A DNA stretch of 64,000 nucleotides from positions 1 through 64,000 of the forward strand of contig CANJIS010000006.1 of NCBI GenBank assembly GCA_947474565.1, written 5' to 3'. The notes below the pieces were generated by a model that searched no databases, was not told where the DNA came from, and saw only the letters and a program-made list of their open reading frames with translations. Origin of the DNA: Alphaproteobacteria bacterium (GTDB lineage: Bacteria > Pseudomonadota > Alphaproteobacteria > Micropepsales > Micropepsaceae). Of this stretch, positions 38,739-48,591 are shown in pieces (the first letter of the stretch is position 1; every line of letters starts with the position of its first letter). The position numbers and the translations under genes were made by a program.

Positions 38739-40394
38739 TTAACGCGTGACGACGGCCAGACAGCTTTGATGGCGCTGTTCCAGCTGGGTGCAGACATTGC
38801 GCGCTTCGGCTTCGGCATAAGGACCGAAGCGTGCGCGATACAGCGTTTTGCCGCGCGACGTGATCGGCGCGACGATGGGGTCCGCTTCTCCGATAATATC
38901 CTTGGCCTTGGCGACAAAGTCTTTCAGCTGCGCCTGGGCCAGCGTCTGGTTGCCGAATGCGCCGATCTGGACGATCCACTGACCGGGCATGGCGGCAGTT
39001 TCAGCCACGCCGGCCCTGAGGCTCGGCGCAATGCTTGCCACCTGTTGCGGTTTTGCGGGCGCAACGGCCGGCGGAGCAACAGCAGCCGGCTTCGCCACCA
39101 CAGCCGGTTTGGCGACAACGGGTGGGGTGGGCGGCTTTGAGGTCACGATCTGCGACTTGCCCATCATCAGGCTGGCAACTATCGCCGGTTTGGCCGGCGC
39201 GGGTTTGGCAACAGCGGGCGCCGCAGGCTTTGGCGTCTCCGCGTGAATGACGGTGAAGTTTTCATCCGGCGCGCGATGGGCTTCAGCAGCGTCTTCGTCG
39301 GCATTGGCGGCAACCGCCGTCGCGGGCAGGGCGGAAAGTTGCTGCGCCGGCTGCTGCGGCGCCGTCAAGGCAGCCATCTGGCTGACCGAATAGCCGCCAG
39401 CCGGCGGCGCCAGCCTGAAACCGGCCACCGCGGGCGGCGGCGTTGCCGACGCGACGGCCTGCCACGGCACGGTGGCACGCGCCACCAGTGTGGGGTTGGC
39501 GGCGATGTCGGCGAATTCCACATCCATCAGATGCATCATTTCCAGATCGCGGCGTACGGCGGTGCGTCCGCCCATCACAACGCCGATCAGGTGCACGCCA
39601 TTGCGCACCACCGAGGAAGCCAGGTTGAACCCGCTGGCGCCGACATAACCGGTCTTGATGCCATCGGCCCCGGCATACTTGCCGATCAGGTTGTCGTGGG
39701 TGGGATAGTAGACGCCTTTGTAGGTGAAACCGGTGGTGCCGAAATAGGGGAAGTATTGCGGAAAGTCGTAGGCCAGGCGGCGCGCCAGAACGGCCAGGTC
39801 GGTGGCCGTGGTGATCTGCAGCGGATCGGGCAGGCCCGATGCGTTGTGATAATTGGTTTCCTTCATGCCCAGGGCGCGGGCTTTTTCATTCATCATTTCG
39901 GCGAAATGAATTTCGGTGCCGCCCAGGGCTTCTGCGATCACCACCGCCACGTCATTGGCAGAGCGGATCACGATGGCGCGGATCGCGGTATCGACATCGA
40001 TGGTCTGGCCGCGGCGGAGCGAAAGCTTGGTCGGCTTCTGCACTTGGGCATGAAGCGAGACCGGCATCTGGGTTTGCATGGTTACTTTGCCCTGTTTGAG
40101 GGCATCGAACAGCAGATAGAGGGTCATCATCTTGGTTAGCGAGGCGGGATGACGTTCCAGCGTCGCATTGCGGGCGAACAGAACCTTGCCGGTGGCCCCG
40201 TCAACGATCAGGGCGGCGTCCTTGGTGGGATCGGTGGCCCCGACGGGTATGCGGCTGATGCGGGACTTGGCGGGTACGGCCGCCCGTTTTTTGACCGCTG
40301 CCGAGGCCGGCGATGCCAAAAGCCCGGCCAGAACCAGCGCCAGGACCAGGGTCTTGGCGAAAAGCTGGCTCAATAGTCGAAGGCGAGGCTCCAA
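38739..40394 (-). CDS. D-alanyl-D-alanine carboxypeptidase with C-terminal SPOR domain
   Basis: 551 residues; an S11 penicillin-binding protein that trims peptidoglycan stem peptides in the periplasm. A signal sequence (~residues 10-33) precedes the domain with SxxK (SLTK, about residue 84), SAN (RSAND, about 143) and KTG (DGIKTGY, about 247). A long Ala/Pro/Lys linker leads to a SPOR domain in the last ~75 residues (WIVQIGAFGNQ onward), which binds denuded glycan at division sites. The start is a TTG at 40394; no ATG precedes the signal sequence, so it is uncertain. Confidence 0.9.
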   Translation of the reverse strand: MEPRLRLLSQLFAKTLVLALVLAGLLASPASAAVKKRAAVPAKSRISRIPVGATDPTKDAALIVDGATGKVLFARNATLERHPASLTKMMTLYLLFDALKQGKVTMQTQMPVSLHAQVQKPTKLSLRRGQTIDVDTAIRAIVIRSANDVAVVIAEALGGTEIHFAEMMNEKARALGMKETNYHNASGLPDPLQITTATDLAVLARRLAYDFPQYFPYFGTTGFTYKGVYYPTHDNLIGKYAGADGIKTGYVGASGFNLASSVVRNGVHLIGVVMGGRTAVRRDLEMMHLMDVEFADIAANPTLVARATVPWQAVASATPPPAVAGFRLAPPAGGYSVSQMAALTAPQQPAQQLSALPATAVAANADEDAAEAHRAPDENFTVIHAETPKPAAPAVAKPAPAKPAIVASLMMGKSQIVTSKPPTPPVVAKPAVVAKPAAVAPPAVAPAKPQQVASIAPSLRAGVAETAAMPGQWIVQIGAFGNQTLAQAQLKDFVAKAKDIIGEADPIVAPITSRGKTLYRARFGPYAEAEARNVCTQLEQRHQSCLAVVTR

Positions 40395-40534
40395 CCTAGC
40401 GTCCCCAGTGATTCCAAAGTCCAGATAGCCAAAAGACCAAATTGCGCCTCTGGGCGCAAGCAGAACGACGAATCCCCATGCATTTTCCAGCGTTTAGGTG
40501 AGGGGGCAGCAGGGCAATTGTTCCCGCAAATTAT

Positions 40535-40607
40535 TTTGCTGCGTCGCAACAAATTGCCTTGACGAGCCAACTGGCCATAGGCATATAACTCATGTTGCAG
40601 TGCAACA
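40535..40607 (+). promoter_or_regulatory. Promoter of the phasin gene with two PhaR-like palindromes
   Basis: TTTGCTGCGTCGCAACAAA (40535-40553, one mismatch between arms) and TGTTGCAGTGCAACA (40593-40607, perfect 7+1+7) flank a TTGACG (-35, 40559-40564) and an AT-rich -10 (CATATA at 40582-40587 or TATAAC at 40584-40589). The TGC/GCA-rich palindromes resemble the operator of PhaR, the repressor that releases phasin genes when polyhydroxyalkanoate is made. PhaR itself is not in the window. Confidence 0.6.
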
Positions 40608-40666
40608 GGCAGCGGATCGAGCACCCCCCGGGCCGTCAACAGATTTGATCAGGGAAAGGGTACAAT

Positions 40667-41119
40667 ATGAGCAAGGCAAAAACGGCCGCCGAAAAGACCT
40701 CCGCGTCGGCTGAACAGACATTCTTCAACGGCGCCGAGACCATCAAGGCCGGCTTCGAGAAGGCCATCAAAAATTACGACACCGCTCTGGGCTACGGCAA
40801 AGACACGGTGGAAGCTTACATGAAGTCCGCCACGGTCGCGGGCAAGAGCGTCGAGACCATCAACAGCGAGATTTATTCCTACTCCAAGGACGCGATCGAG
40901 GAATCGGTTGCTGCCGGTAAGGCGATCCTGGGCGCCAAGTCTGTCCATGAAGCTTTCGCGCTTCAGACCGACTACGCCAAGAGCGCTTTTGAAGCTTATG
41001 TCAGCCAGCTGACCAAGGTTTCCGCGCTGTTCACCGCCGCCTCCAAGGACAGCTTTGCGCCGCTTCAAGGCCGCGCCGAAGCCTGGGCGGAAGTGGTTCA
41101 GTCGGCGCGCGCCGTCTAA
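40667..41119 (+). CDS. phaP: Phasin family protein (polyhydroxyalkanoate granule-associated)
   Basis: 150 residues, all-alpha and rich in Ala, Lys and Glu, with the phasin segments FEKAIKNYD, GYGKDTVEAYMKSA and the later AFALQTDYAKSAFEAYVSQLTKVS. Phasins coat polyhydroxyalkanoate granules in the cytoplasm. AGGGAAAGGG precedes the ATG. It is a single-gene unit with its own promoter and terminator. Synthase genes are elsewhere. Confidence 0.88.
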   Translation: MSKAKTAAEKTSASAEQTFFNGAETIKAGFEKAIKNYDTALGYGKDTVEAYMKSATVAGKSVETINSEIYSYSKDAIEESVAAGKAILGAKSVHEAFALQTDYAKSAFEAYVSQLTKVSALFTAASKDSFAPLQGRAEAWAEVVQSARAV

Positions 41120-41143
41120 ATCGTTTCGTCGAAAAGTTAAGAC

Positions 41144-41178
41144 AAGGCCCGGAACGCTGTTCCGGGCCTTTTTCTTTT
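41144..41178 (+). terminator. Terminator after the phasin gene
   Basis: AAGGCCCGGAA (41144-41154) pairs with TTCCGGGCCTT (41160-41170), followed by TTTCTTTTC. Confidence 0.92.
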
Positions 41179-41257
41179 CATGTCCTGTCACTATTTGTCT
41201 CATTCTGCGCTTTAGCAGGGCGCAAATCATGGTCTAGACTGCTCCCGGATACATTCC

Positions 41258-41596
41258 ATGAGAGACAATAGCGACAACAATGACGGCAAGGGCAAGGACG
41301 GTACCGGCAGCGGTATCGTCACGAAGACACGCCCCAAGGTCAAAAAGCCGTCACTCTACAAGGTGCTGCTCCTCAACGACGACTACACGCCGATGGAGTT
41401 CGTTGTCCATATCCTGGAAAAATTCTTCGCCAAGAGCCGGGAAGATGCCGTCGAAGTGATGCTGCATGTCCACCGCCATGGCGTGGGGGTGTGCGGGTTG
41501 TTCACCTATGAGGTGGCGGAAACAAAAGTGGCGCAGGTCATTGAATTCGCCCGCCGTCATCAACATCCTCTACAGTGTACGATGGAAAAGGAGTAG
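41258..41596 (+). CDS. clpS: ATP-dependent Clp protease adaptor ClpS
   Basis: 112 residues. ClpS brings N-degron substrates to ClpAP. The flexible acidic N-terminus is followed by the core [20 protein letters not shown] (about residues 36-55), with the Asn-Asp pair of the N-end pocket, and HRHGVGVCG near residue 72. It stands directly before clpA, the usual pairing. Confidence 0.97.
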   Translation: MRDNSDNNDGKGKDGTGSGIVTKTRPKVKKPSLYKVLLLNDDYTPMEFVVHILEKFFAKSREDAVEVMLHVHRHGVGVCGLFTYEVAETKVAQVIEFARRHQHPLQCTMEKE

Positions 41597-41598
41597 CG

Positions 41599-43920
41599 AT
41601 GCCATCACTCTCGCGCAGTTTGGAAACGGCCCTGCATCACGCCATCAAACTTGCCAGCGACCGGCATCATGAATACGCAACCCTGGAACATCTGCTGCTG
41701 GCGTTGATGGATGACGCCGATGCCGGCCAGGTGATGAAAGCCTGCAATGTGGACACCGAGGCGCTGCGCCGCGCGGTCCAGAAATATGTCGATGAGGAAC
41801 TGGTCACGCTGGTGATCGAGGATGGCGAGGAAGCCAAGTCTACCACCGGATTCCAGCGCGTGGTGCAGCGCGCCGTGCTGCATGTCCAGAATTCCGGCCG
41901 CGATGAAGTCACCGGCGCCAATGTGCTGGTGGCGCTGTTCACCGAGCGCGAAAGCCACGCCGTCTATTTCCTGCATGAGCAGAACATGAACCGGCTGGAT
42001 GCGGTGAGCTATATCAGCCACGGCATCGCCAAGCGTCCGGGCATGAGCCAGCCCAAGCCGGCGCGCGGCACGGACGATGAGGAAGAAGGCGAGAAACCGA
42101 ACAAGCAGGGTACCGAAGCTCTGGAGGCTTATTGCGTCAACCTGAATGAGAAGGCCAAGTCCGGCCGGGTGGACCCGCTGATCGGCCGTCACGCCGAAGT
42201 GGAACGCACCATCCAGATTCTCTGCCGCCGCCAGAAGAACAACCCGTTGTTCGTGGGCGATCCCGGCGTGGGCAAGACCGCCATCGCCGAAGGCCTGGCG
42301 CGCAAGATCATCAACAATGAAGTGCCGGAAGTTCTGCGCGGCAGCATCATCTATTCACTCGATATGGGTTCGCTGATCGCGGGCACCCGCTATCGCGGCG
42401 ATTTCGAAGAACGGTTGAAGACCGTTGTGAAAGAACTGGAAGGCGTCAAAGGCGCCATCCTGTTCATCGACGAGATTCACACCGTGATTGGCGCGGGCGC
42501 GACATCGGGCGGGGCGATGGATGCCTCCAACCTGCTGAAGCCGGCGCTGGCGGCGGGCATCCTGCGTTGCATCGGTTCGACCACCTACAAGGAATACCGT
42601 CAGTATTTTGAGAAGGACCGCGCCCTGGTGCGCCGTTTCCAGAAGATCGATGTCGCCGAGCCCACCATTGCGGATTCGGTCAAGATCCTGATGGGCATCA
42701 AGTCCTATTTCGAGGATTACCACAAAGTGCGCTACACCGCCGACGCGGTGAAGGCGGCGGTGGATCTGTCGGCCAAATACATCAATGACCGCAAGCTGCC
42801 CGACAAGGCGATCGATGTGATCGACGAAGTGGGTGCCTCGCAGATGCTGCTGCCCGAGAGCAAGCGGCGCAAGGTGATCGGCGTCAAGGAAGTGGAAGAC
42901 GTCATTGCCAAGATGGCGCGCATCCCGTCCAAATCCGTGTCCAAGAACGACACCGAAGCGCTGCGCAACCTGGAAGGCGATCTTCGCCAAGTCGTCTATG
43001 GCCAGGACAATGCCATTCACGCCCTTTCAACGGCGATCAAGCTGGCGCGTGCCGGTTTGCGCCAGCCGGAAAAGCCGATTGGCTCTTATCTGTTCTCTGG
43101 TCCCACCGGCGTCGGCAAGACCGAAGTCGCCAAGCAACTCGCCAAGATCATGGGCGTGGAATTCCTGCGCTTCGACATGTCGGAATATATGGAACGCCAT
43201 ACCGTCAGCCGCCTGATCGGCGCCCCCCCGGGCTATGTCGGCTTCGACCAGGGCGGCCTTCTGACCGACGGCGTCGATCAGCATCCCCATTGCGTGCTGT
43301 TGCTGGACGAAATCGAAAAGGCCCATGGCGACCTGTTCAACATTCTTTTGCAGGTGATGGATCACGGCAAGCTCACCGACCATAACGGCAAGAAGATCGA
43401 CTTCCGCAACGTGGTTCTGATCATGACCACCAATGCGGGCGCGTCGGACGCCGCCAAGGAAGCCATCGGCTTCGGCCGCGGCAAGCGGGAAGGCGAGGAC
43501 GAGGAAGCGATCAAAAAGCTGTTCACGCCCGAATTCCGCAATCGCCTGGATGCGGTCATCACCTTTGCGCCGCTCAGTCGCGGCACCATCGACAAGGTGG
43601 TGGAGAAGTTCGTGCTGGAACTGGAAGATCAGCTTGCCGACCGCGACGTTACCTTTGAACTGACGCCCGAAGCCACGCGCTGGCTGGGTGAGAAGGGCTA
43701 TGACGACGCCTTCGGCGCCAGGCCTCTGGAGCGAGTGATACAGGATCACATTAAAAAGCCGCTGGCGGATGAAATTCTGTTCGGCAAGCTGAAGGATGGC
43801 GGCACAGTGCGTGTGCTGCTGGACCGCGAGGCCGACAAGCTGGCGTTCGAGTTCATTCCCGCTGCGGAGGCCAAGCCGCGCGCGCCGATGAAGTCGTCCA
43901 AGAAGAAGCCGGTTGTCTAG
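41599..43920 (+). CDS. clpA: ATP-dependent Clp protease ATP-binding subunit ClpA
   Basis: 773 residues from ATG 41599, preceded by AAAAGGAG. It unfolds proteins for ClpP. N-domain (residues 1-145), AAA1 with GDPGVGKT (about 218-225), and AAA2 with GPTGVGKT (about 503-510). No middle coiled-coil is present, distinguishing it from ClpB. The frame opens upstream at 41575 but inside clpS. Confidence 0.97.
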   Translation: MPSLSRSLETALHHAIKLASDRHHEYATLEHLLLALMDDADAGQVMKACNVDTEALRRAVQKYVDEELVTLVIEDGEEAKSTTGFQRVVQRAVLHVQNSGRDEVTGANVLVALFTERESHAVYFLHEQNMNRLDAVSYISHGIAKRPGMSQPKPARGTDDEEEGEKPNKQGTEALEAYCVNLNEKAKSGRVDPLIGRHAEVERTIQILCRRQKNNPLFVGDPGVGKTAIAEGLARKIINNEVPEVLRGSIIYSLDMGSLIAGTRYRGDFEERLKTVVKELEGVKGAILFIDEIHTVIGAGATSGGAMDASNLLKPALAAGILRCIGSTTYKEYRQYFEKDRALVRRFQKIDVAEPTIADSVKILMGIKSYFEDYHKVRYTADAVKAAVDLSAKYINDRKLPDKAIDVIDEVGASQMLLPESKRRKVIGVKEVEDVIAKMARIPSKSVSKNDTEALRNLEGDLRQVVYGQDNAIHALSTAIKLARAGLRQPEKPIGSYLFSGPTGVGKTEVAKQLAKIMGVEFLRFDMSEYMERHTVSRLIGAPPGYVGFDQGGLLTDGVDQHPHCVLLLDEIEKAHGDLFNILLQVMDHGKLTDHNGKKIDFRNVVLIMTTNAGASDAAKEAIGFGRGKREGEDEEAIKKLFTPEFRNRLDAVITFAPLSRGTIDKVVEKFVLELEDQLADRDVTFELTPEATRWLGEKGYDDAFGARPLERVIQDHIKKPLADEILFGKLKDGGTVRVLLDREADKLAFEFIPAAEAKPRAPMKSSKKKPVV

Positions 43921-44210
43921 ATAGTTTCTTCGTAATGCTCGACTGCGGGTGGGCTGGCGAAGAACGGTCCCAGATGCTTGCGCCATTCGGCGAAGGCGTC
44001 GGATTCGCGGAAGCCTTTCATATGGTCTTCCACCGTGTCCCACCACACCAGCAGCAGCCAGCTGTCCGGATTCTCCACGCCTTGCCGCAACTCGATCTTG
44101 TGAAAGCCTTTTGAGCCGGCGATGTGCGGCTTGGCCAAGGCATAGGCGGCGGTAAAGTCCGCTTTGCTGGTGCCGGGCTTGATGGCGAAGATGGCGCGTT
44201 CGACGATCAT
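43917..44210 (-). CDS. Antibiotic biosynthesis monooxygenase (ABM) domain protein
   Basis: 97 residues, a dimeric ferredoxin-like fold. The ERAIFAIKPG start, WLLLVWWDTVEDHMKGF middle and the aromatic-rich end fit the ABM family, which includes quinone monooxygenases and proteins of unknown role. It overlaps the HIT gene by four bases and the convergent clpA end by four bases. Confidence 0.78.
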   Translation of the reverse strand: MIVERAIFAIKPGTSKADFTAAYALAKPHIAGSKGFHKIELRQGVENPDSWLLLVWWDTVEDHMKGFRESDAFAEWRKHLGPFFASPPAVEHYEETI

Positions 44211-44623
44211 AGAGCGTTCCTTATTCTTGCGGCGATGGGTTCAAGCGTCCTGGGATCCACCATGTCGCGGGCATGCAGCGCCATGTCAACACCACCATGC
44301 CGGGGGATGACGTGGAAATGAATGTGAAACACGCTTTGACCAGCAGCTGAACCATTGAGCTGCGCCAGCATGACGCCGGGCGCGTTCAGACCCATCTGCA
44401 CCGCCTTGGCCACTTTCTGGGTGGTGGCGATCAGGGCGGCGGCGCCTTCCGCCGACAGATCGAACAGGTTTTCCGCAGCCTCTTTCGGGATGACCAGCAC
44501 ATGTCCTTCTGCCTGGGGCATCACATCCATGAAGGCCAGAGTCTGGGCGTCTTCATAGACTTTCACCGAGGGAATTTCGCCCCGCAGGATTTTGGCGAAG
44601 ACGTTGTTGTGGTCGTAAGACAT
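44207..44623 (-). CDS. HIT family nucleotide hydrolase/transferase
   Basis: 138 residues. The histidine triad HIHFHVIPR is at about residues 97-105; VFAKILRGEIPS at the start is typical of the HinT/HIT branch, which hydrolyses adenosine phosphoramidates. I use ATG 44623 (GGGGCA upstream); longer frames to 44758 pass through the repeat element and are not credible. Confidence 0.92.
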   Translation of the reverse strand: MSYDHNNVFAKILRGEIPSVKVYEDAQTLAFMDVMPQAEGHVLVIPKEAAENLFDLSAEGAAALIATTQKVAKAVQMGLNAPGVMLAQLNGSAAGQSVFHIHFHVIPRHGGVDMALHARDMVDPRTLEPIAARIRNAL

Positions 44624-44643
44624 CTGGTTGCCCCAAACTGAAA

Positions 44644-44757
44644 TTGTCATGGCCCGGGAATCCGGGCCATCCAGGTGACCCAAACGCGGTGCGGGACATT
44701 CGCGGATGGACTGGTACTGCGTCAACTGGATGGCCCGCACTCCGGCGGGCCATGACA
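44644..44757. repeat. Inverted pair of REP-like units (copy A)
   Basis: The left unit 44645-44674 reads TGTCATGGCCCGG, GAAT, CCGGGCCATCCAG; the right unit 44726-44757 is its reverse complement in layout (CTGGATGGCCCGC to GGGCCATGACA). A 51-base unrelated spacer separates them. Each unit folds as a hairpin and the element has TGTCATGGCC ends in inverted orientation. The right end touches the stop codon of the next minus-strand gene. A second element is at 57841. Confidence 0.88.
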
Positions 44758-45906
44758 TCAGAGCTTCTTGAACGGACCCTGGGCGGTCAGTTCATCGATG
44801 TTTTCCCGGATCGCGTCGCGTTCGCGGGCGAGATAATTGTCCACCGCGCCGGCCAGCCCGGGATGGACGATGTAATGGGCGCTGTAGGTTTCTTCCGGCA
44901 TATAGCCGCGCAACAGCTTGTGCGTTCCCTGGGCGCCTGCTTCGACTTTGTTCAAGCCGCGCGCGATGGCGAAATCAATCGCCTGATAATAGCAGGTTTC
45001 GAAATGCAGGAAGGGCAGGCTCTCAACTGTGCCCCAGTTGCGGCCATAGAGCGTGCCGTTGCCGAACAGATTGAGCGCGCCGGCGATATACAATCCGTCT
45101 TTTTTCGCCATCACCAGCAATATCTGATCGGCCAGTGTGGCCCCGATGCGGCTGAAGAAATCGCGGGTGAGGTACGGGTCGCCCCATTTGCGGCTGCTGG
45201 TATCTGTATAAAAATCGAAAAACCGGTCCCAATGGGCTTCGGTGAGCGTGCTGCCGGTAAGATGTTCGAATTCCACACCCGCCTCGCGCACGGCAGCGCG
45301 TTCCTTGCGGAGATTTTTGCGTTTGGCGGACGACAGGCGCGACAGAAAATCCTCAAAGTCGCGATAGCCGTCATTCTTCCAATGAAACTGCCGGTCGGTG
45401 CGCAGCAGATAATCGGCGTTCCCTGCGGCTTGCCATTCCACCTCAGTGAGAAAAGTGATGTGCAATGATGAGGCTTGCGTCTGCCGCGTCACTGCTTTGG
45501 CGGTTTCCAGCAGTAGCGGGAAGTGTTCGGCGCTTCCCAGTAACCGTGGTCCGGTCACCGGGGTGAAGGGCACCGCGCATTGCAGCTTGGGATAATAATC
45601 GCCGCCCGCCCGCTCCAAGGCATCAGCCCAGGCGTGATCGAAAACATATTCGCCCTGGCTGTGGTTTTTGAGATAAAGCGGCATCAGCGCCTTGATCGCG
45701 CCCGCGCTTTCCAACGCCAGATGACAAGGCTGCCAGCCGGACGCGGGTGCGGCCGATCCGGATTGCTCCAGCGCCGCAAAAAATTCATACGTCGTGAAAG
45801 GATGCGGATCACGCGCGCCGTCCGGATTGGCCAAGGCGTTCCAGGCATCGGCCCCGATGGCGGCGGCGCTGGTCACCAGGCGTGCCGTAGGTGTGGCGTC
45901 AGTCAA
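44758..45906 (-). CDS. FemAB-like GNAT acyltransferase (DUF482 type)
   Basis: 382 residues. The family (often named peptidogalycan biosynthesis protein or GNAT N-acetyltransferase) is common in Alphaproteobacteria; function is unproven. Visible markers are HPFTTYEFFAALEQS (about residue 35), the KRKNLRKERAAV basic stretch (about 197), and GRNWGTVESLPFLHFETCYYQ (about 289-309). The start is TTG 45906, 11 bases after ridA; no better start is in frame nearby. Confidence 0.8.
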   Translation of the reverse strand: MTDATPTARLVTSAAAIGADAWNALANPDGARDPHPFTTYEFFAALEQSGSAAPASGWQPCHLALESAGAIKALMPLYLKNHSQGEYVFDHAWADALERAGGDYYPKLQCAVPFTPVTGPRLLGSAEHFPLLLETAKAVTRQTQASSLHITFLTEVEWQAAGNADYLLRTDRQFHWKNDGYRDFEDFLSRLSSAKRKNLRKERAAVREAGVEFEHLTGSTLTEAHWDRFFDFYTDTSSRKWGDPYLTRDFFSRIGATLADQILLVMAKKDGLYIAGALNLFGNGTLYGRNWGTVESLPFLHFETCYYQAIDFAIARGLNKVEAGAQGTHKLLRGYMPEETYSAHYIVHPGLAGAVDNYLARERDAIRENIDELTAQGPFKKL

Positions 45907-45917
45907 TCCGGGCCCGC

Positions 45918-46382
45918 TTACTCAATCTCAAAAAGACCTTCGACTTCCACCGCCACGCCGCGCGGCAGGGACGGCGCGCCCACGGCGGCGCGGGCATGCT
46001 TGCCGGCTTCGCCCATAAGCTGAACGATGAAATCCGATGCGCCATTGGCGATTTCAGGATGCTGGGTGAAATCGGGCGTGGCGTTGACGAATACGCCCAG
46101 CCGCAGGCATCGCCGGGCGCGGTCCAGATCGCCATTGCAGGCGGCTTTCAACTGCGCGATCAGGTTGAGGGCGCAAAGCTGGGCTGCCGCCTTGCCGTCT
46201 TCGAGGGAAATGGTGTCGCCCAGCTTGCCGACATAGACCGGGCCCTTCGGCCCGGCGGGAATCTGACCGGAAATCGTCACCAGCTTGCCGCTGATCGTAA
46301 AGGGAACATAGCTGGCGACCGGCTTGGGCGGTTCGGGGAGGAGCATTCCCATTTCGCGCAGGCGCTGTTCAATCTTTGACAT
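45918..46382 (-). CDS. RidA/YjgF family protein
   Basis: 154 residues, the longer RidA branch with an N-terminal IEQRLREMGM helix. Family members deaminate reactive enamines/imines. SGQIP (about 38-42) and the C-terminal VGAPSLPRGVAVEVEGLFEI segment fit. The catalytic arginine of true RidA (usually in a CRVVD-like context) is not clearly seen, so the activity may differ. It is upstream of, and likely cotranscribed with, the FemAB-like gene. Confidence 0.85.
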   Translation of the reverse strand: MSKIEQRLREMGMLLPEPPKPVASYVPFTISGKLVTISGQIPAGPKGPVYVGKLGDTISLEDGKAAAQLCALNLIAQLKAACNGDLDRARRCLRLGVFVNATPDFTQHPEIANGASDFIVQLMGEAGKHARAAVGAPSLPRGVAVEVEGLFEIE

Positions 46383-46444
46383 GATGTGAATCTGGGGGGA
46401 TGAGGGCTGGAGTTGCGGCCTTCATAAGACCCCAGAGGCACCGA

Positions 46445-47704
46445 TCAGCGCAAGCCGCGACCCTTATTTACGGATGCGCCGCCGAATTTCGAGCGGATTT
46501 TGTCCATCGCCCGCTCGGCTGCAGCGCGTTTGTCGTTCTGCGGGTCGATCAGGCTCTGGGGATCGGCCCCGGTGGCGGGGGCCAGGCCCGAAAGCCCCAC
46601 GCCCAGCAGGCGGAAGCGGGTGCCGTCTGCCTCCCGCTTCAAGGCCATCAGCGCCGTGCGGAAAATGCGATCCGCCAATTGGGTGGGGGCATCCAGCGAG
46701 GTGCTGCGGGTCCGAAGGTGAAAATCGGAAGTCTTGAGCTTCAGCACGATAGTGCGTCCCGCCATGTCATAAGATTTGGCACGTGCGGAGACACGCTCAG
46801 CCTGACGCCAGAGAATCTTTTCCAGCTCGGCCAGGCGCGACAAGTCTTTGTCGAACGTGGTTTCCGAGGAGATGGTCTTCATTTCGCCACCCGGATCGAC
46901 GCGGCGGCTGTCTTCGCCCTGGGCGACGCGCGCCAGCCATAATCCAGTGGCGCCATAGCGGGTCGCCAACTCGCGTGTATCGGCTTGGGCCAGAGCGCCG
47001 ATGGTGGCATAGCCATCGCGTTCCAGCTTGGCGGCAAGCACCTTGCCTGCGCCGCGAATGATCCCCACCGGCTTGTCGCGCAGGAAGGATTTGGCTTCGC
47101 CCTTGCCCAGAACGGCAAAGCCGCGCGGCTTGTCCAGCTCGGACGCGAGCTTGGCGAGGAACTTGTTGTAGGACAGGCCAATCGAAACGCTGATGCCGAT
47201 TTCCTTTTCGATGCGGGCCGACAGCGCCGCCATGGTGCGCGCCGGGGAACGGCCCTGCATTTTCTCGGTGCCGGAAAGATCCAGATAGGCTTCGTCCAGC
47301 GACAAGGGCTCCACCAGCGGCGTCAGCTCTTGGCAGAAGCCGCGTATCTCTTTGGCGACAGCGGCGTAATGGCTGTGGCGCGGCTTGACGATCACGGCCT
47401 TCGGACACAGCTTTTTTGCCTGGAACATGGGCATGGCGGAGCGCACGCCATATTTGCGGGCGATATAGCAACAGGTGGAAACCACGCCGCGCGTTTCTCC
47501 GCCCACGATCAGCGGCTTGTCTTTCAGGCTTGGATCGTCCCGCTTTTCGATGGCGGCATAGAAGGCGTCGCAATCCATATGGGCGATGGAAAGCTGATTG
47601 AGTTCCGGATGGGTGAGGATGCGGGTGCCGCCACAGTTGGAGCAGGACTCACCAGCTACCGCATCTACAAGGCAATCGCGGCAGAAGGCGGGCCAGTCTT
47701 TCAT
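46445..47704 (-). CDS. dinB: DNA polymerase IV (Y family) with N-terminal zinc-ribbon-like segment
   Basis: 419 residues. The catalytic motifs AHMDCDAFYAAIE (about residues 41-53) and SLDEAYLDL (about 139-147) hold the metal-binding acidic residues. Helix-hairpin-helix and little-finger regions follow. The first ~25 residues have two cysteine pairs (CRDC and CSNC), an addition seen in many alphaproteobacterial DinB proteins. It starts in an overlap with the ROK gene stop. It copies damaged DNA with low fidelity. Confidence 0.93.
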   Translation of the reverse strand: MKDWPAFCRDCLVDAVAGESCSNCGGTRILTHPELNQLSIAHMDCDAFYAAIEKRDDPSLKDKPLIVGGETRGVVSTCCYIARKYGVRSAMPMFQAKKLCPKAVIVKPRHSHYAAVAKEIRGFCQELTPLVEPLSLDEAYLDLSGTEKMQGRSPARTMAALSARIEKEIGISVSIGLSYNKFLAKLASELDKPRGFAVLGKGEAKSFLRDKPVGIIRGAGKVLAAKLERDGYATIGALAQADTRELATRYGATGLWLARVAQGEDSRRVDPGGEMKTISSETTFDKDLSRLAELEKILWRQAERVSARAKSYDMAGRTIVLKLKTSDFHLRTRSTSLDAPTQLADRIFRTALMALKREADGTRFRLLGVGLSGLAPATGADPQSLIDPQNDKRAAAERAMDKIRSKFGGASVNKGRGLR

Positions 47705-48591
47705 TTGGGAGCCAACCAGGCTGCACCACGAACCCCGCTCGAGTCGCCATGTTTGTTCGGCACGATCCGCGTCGGTGCTTCGGCGCTGAAGGAATGGCGC
47801 TCCACCAGCGGCGGCAAGTCACGATAAAGACTTTGGATATTCGAAAGACCGCCGCCCAGCACAATCACATCGGGATCAAGGATATTGACCACGGTGGCGA
47901 GCGCGCGGGCGAAGCGATCGGTCCAGCGTGCCATCGCGGCCTTGGCGGCTGGATGGTCTGAGGCAGAGATTGCATCGGCGGTCAGTTCGCTGCCGCCATG
48001 GCGTTTGAAGTCTTCGGACAAGGCCGGCCCGCTGCACCAGCTTTCGATGCAGCCGCGCTTGCCGCAATAACACAGCGGCGCTTCATGCCATTCTTCGACC
48101 GTCATGCCGGGCAGGGGATTGTGGCCCCATTCGCCCGCCAGCCTGTGGCCGCCTTCCAGAACGCGGCCATGTACCGCCACGCCGCCGCCGACGCCGGTGC
48201 CGGCGATGACGCCGAACACCACCTCGGCGCCTTGGCCCGCGCCATCGGTTGCTTCTGAAAGCACGAAACAGTTGGCGTCATTGATCAGCGCCATCTCGCG
48301 CCCCGTCGCGGCCGCCAGATCGGCGGCGAGTGGTTTGCCATTCAGCCAGGTGGAATTGGCATTTTTTATCAGACCGGTTTTGGGGCTGATGCAACCGGGA
48401 ATGGCGACGCCGATGCCGCGCTGGGGTCCCAGGCGGTTCTCCGCCGCCGCCGCCAGTTCTGCCACCAGCTTCACCGTGGCGTCATAATCATGGCGCGGCG
48501 TCGGGCGCCGCTCGCGGAATATTTCCGCGCCGGAAGCGTCCAGCGCCACCGCCTCGATCTTGGTGCCGCCCATGTCGATCCCGACAGACAT
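47701..48591 (-). CDS. ROK-family sugar kinase (fructokinase/N-acetylglucosamine kinase type)
   Basis: 296 residues. The ATP phosphate loop [10 protein letters not shown] is at residues 4-13, the catalytic Asp in NDANCF (about 103-108), and the ROK zinc motif spans [10 protein letters not shown] (about 153) through [15 protein letters not shown] (about 173-187). Sugar specificity is not settled. It overlaps dinB by four bases and the DUF3572 gene by one. Confidence 0.88.
   Translation of the reverse strand: MSVGIDMGGTKIEAVALDASGAEIFRERRPTPRHDYDATVKLVAELAAAAENRLGPQRGIGVAIPGCISPKTGLIKNANSTWLNGKPLAADLAAATGREMALINDANCFVLSEATDGAGQGAEVVFGVIAGTGVGGGVAVHGRVLEGGHRLAGEWGHNPLPGMTVEEWHEAPLCYCGKRGCIESWCSGPALSEDFKRHGGSELTADAISASDHPAAKAAMARWTDRFARALATVVNILDPDVIVLGGGLSNIQSLYRDLPPLVERHSFSAEAPTRIVPNKHGDSSGVRGAAWLAPK

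Noticed and set aside
44624-44758. N-terminal extension of the HIT protein from 44758
   Set aside because: The extra codons run through the REP-like element, and ATG 44623 has a ribosome site and the family start.
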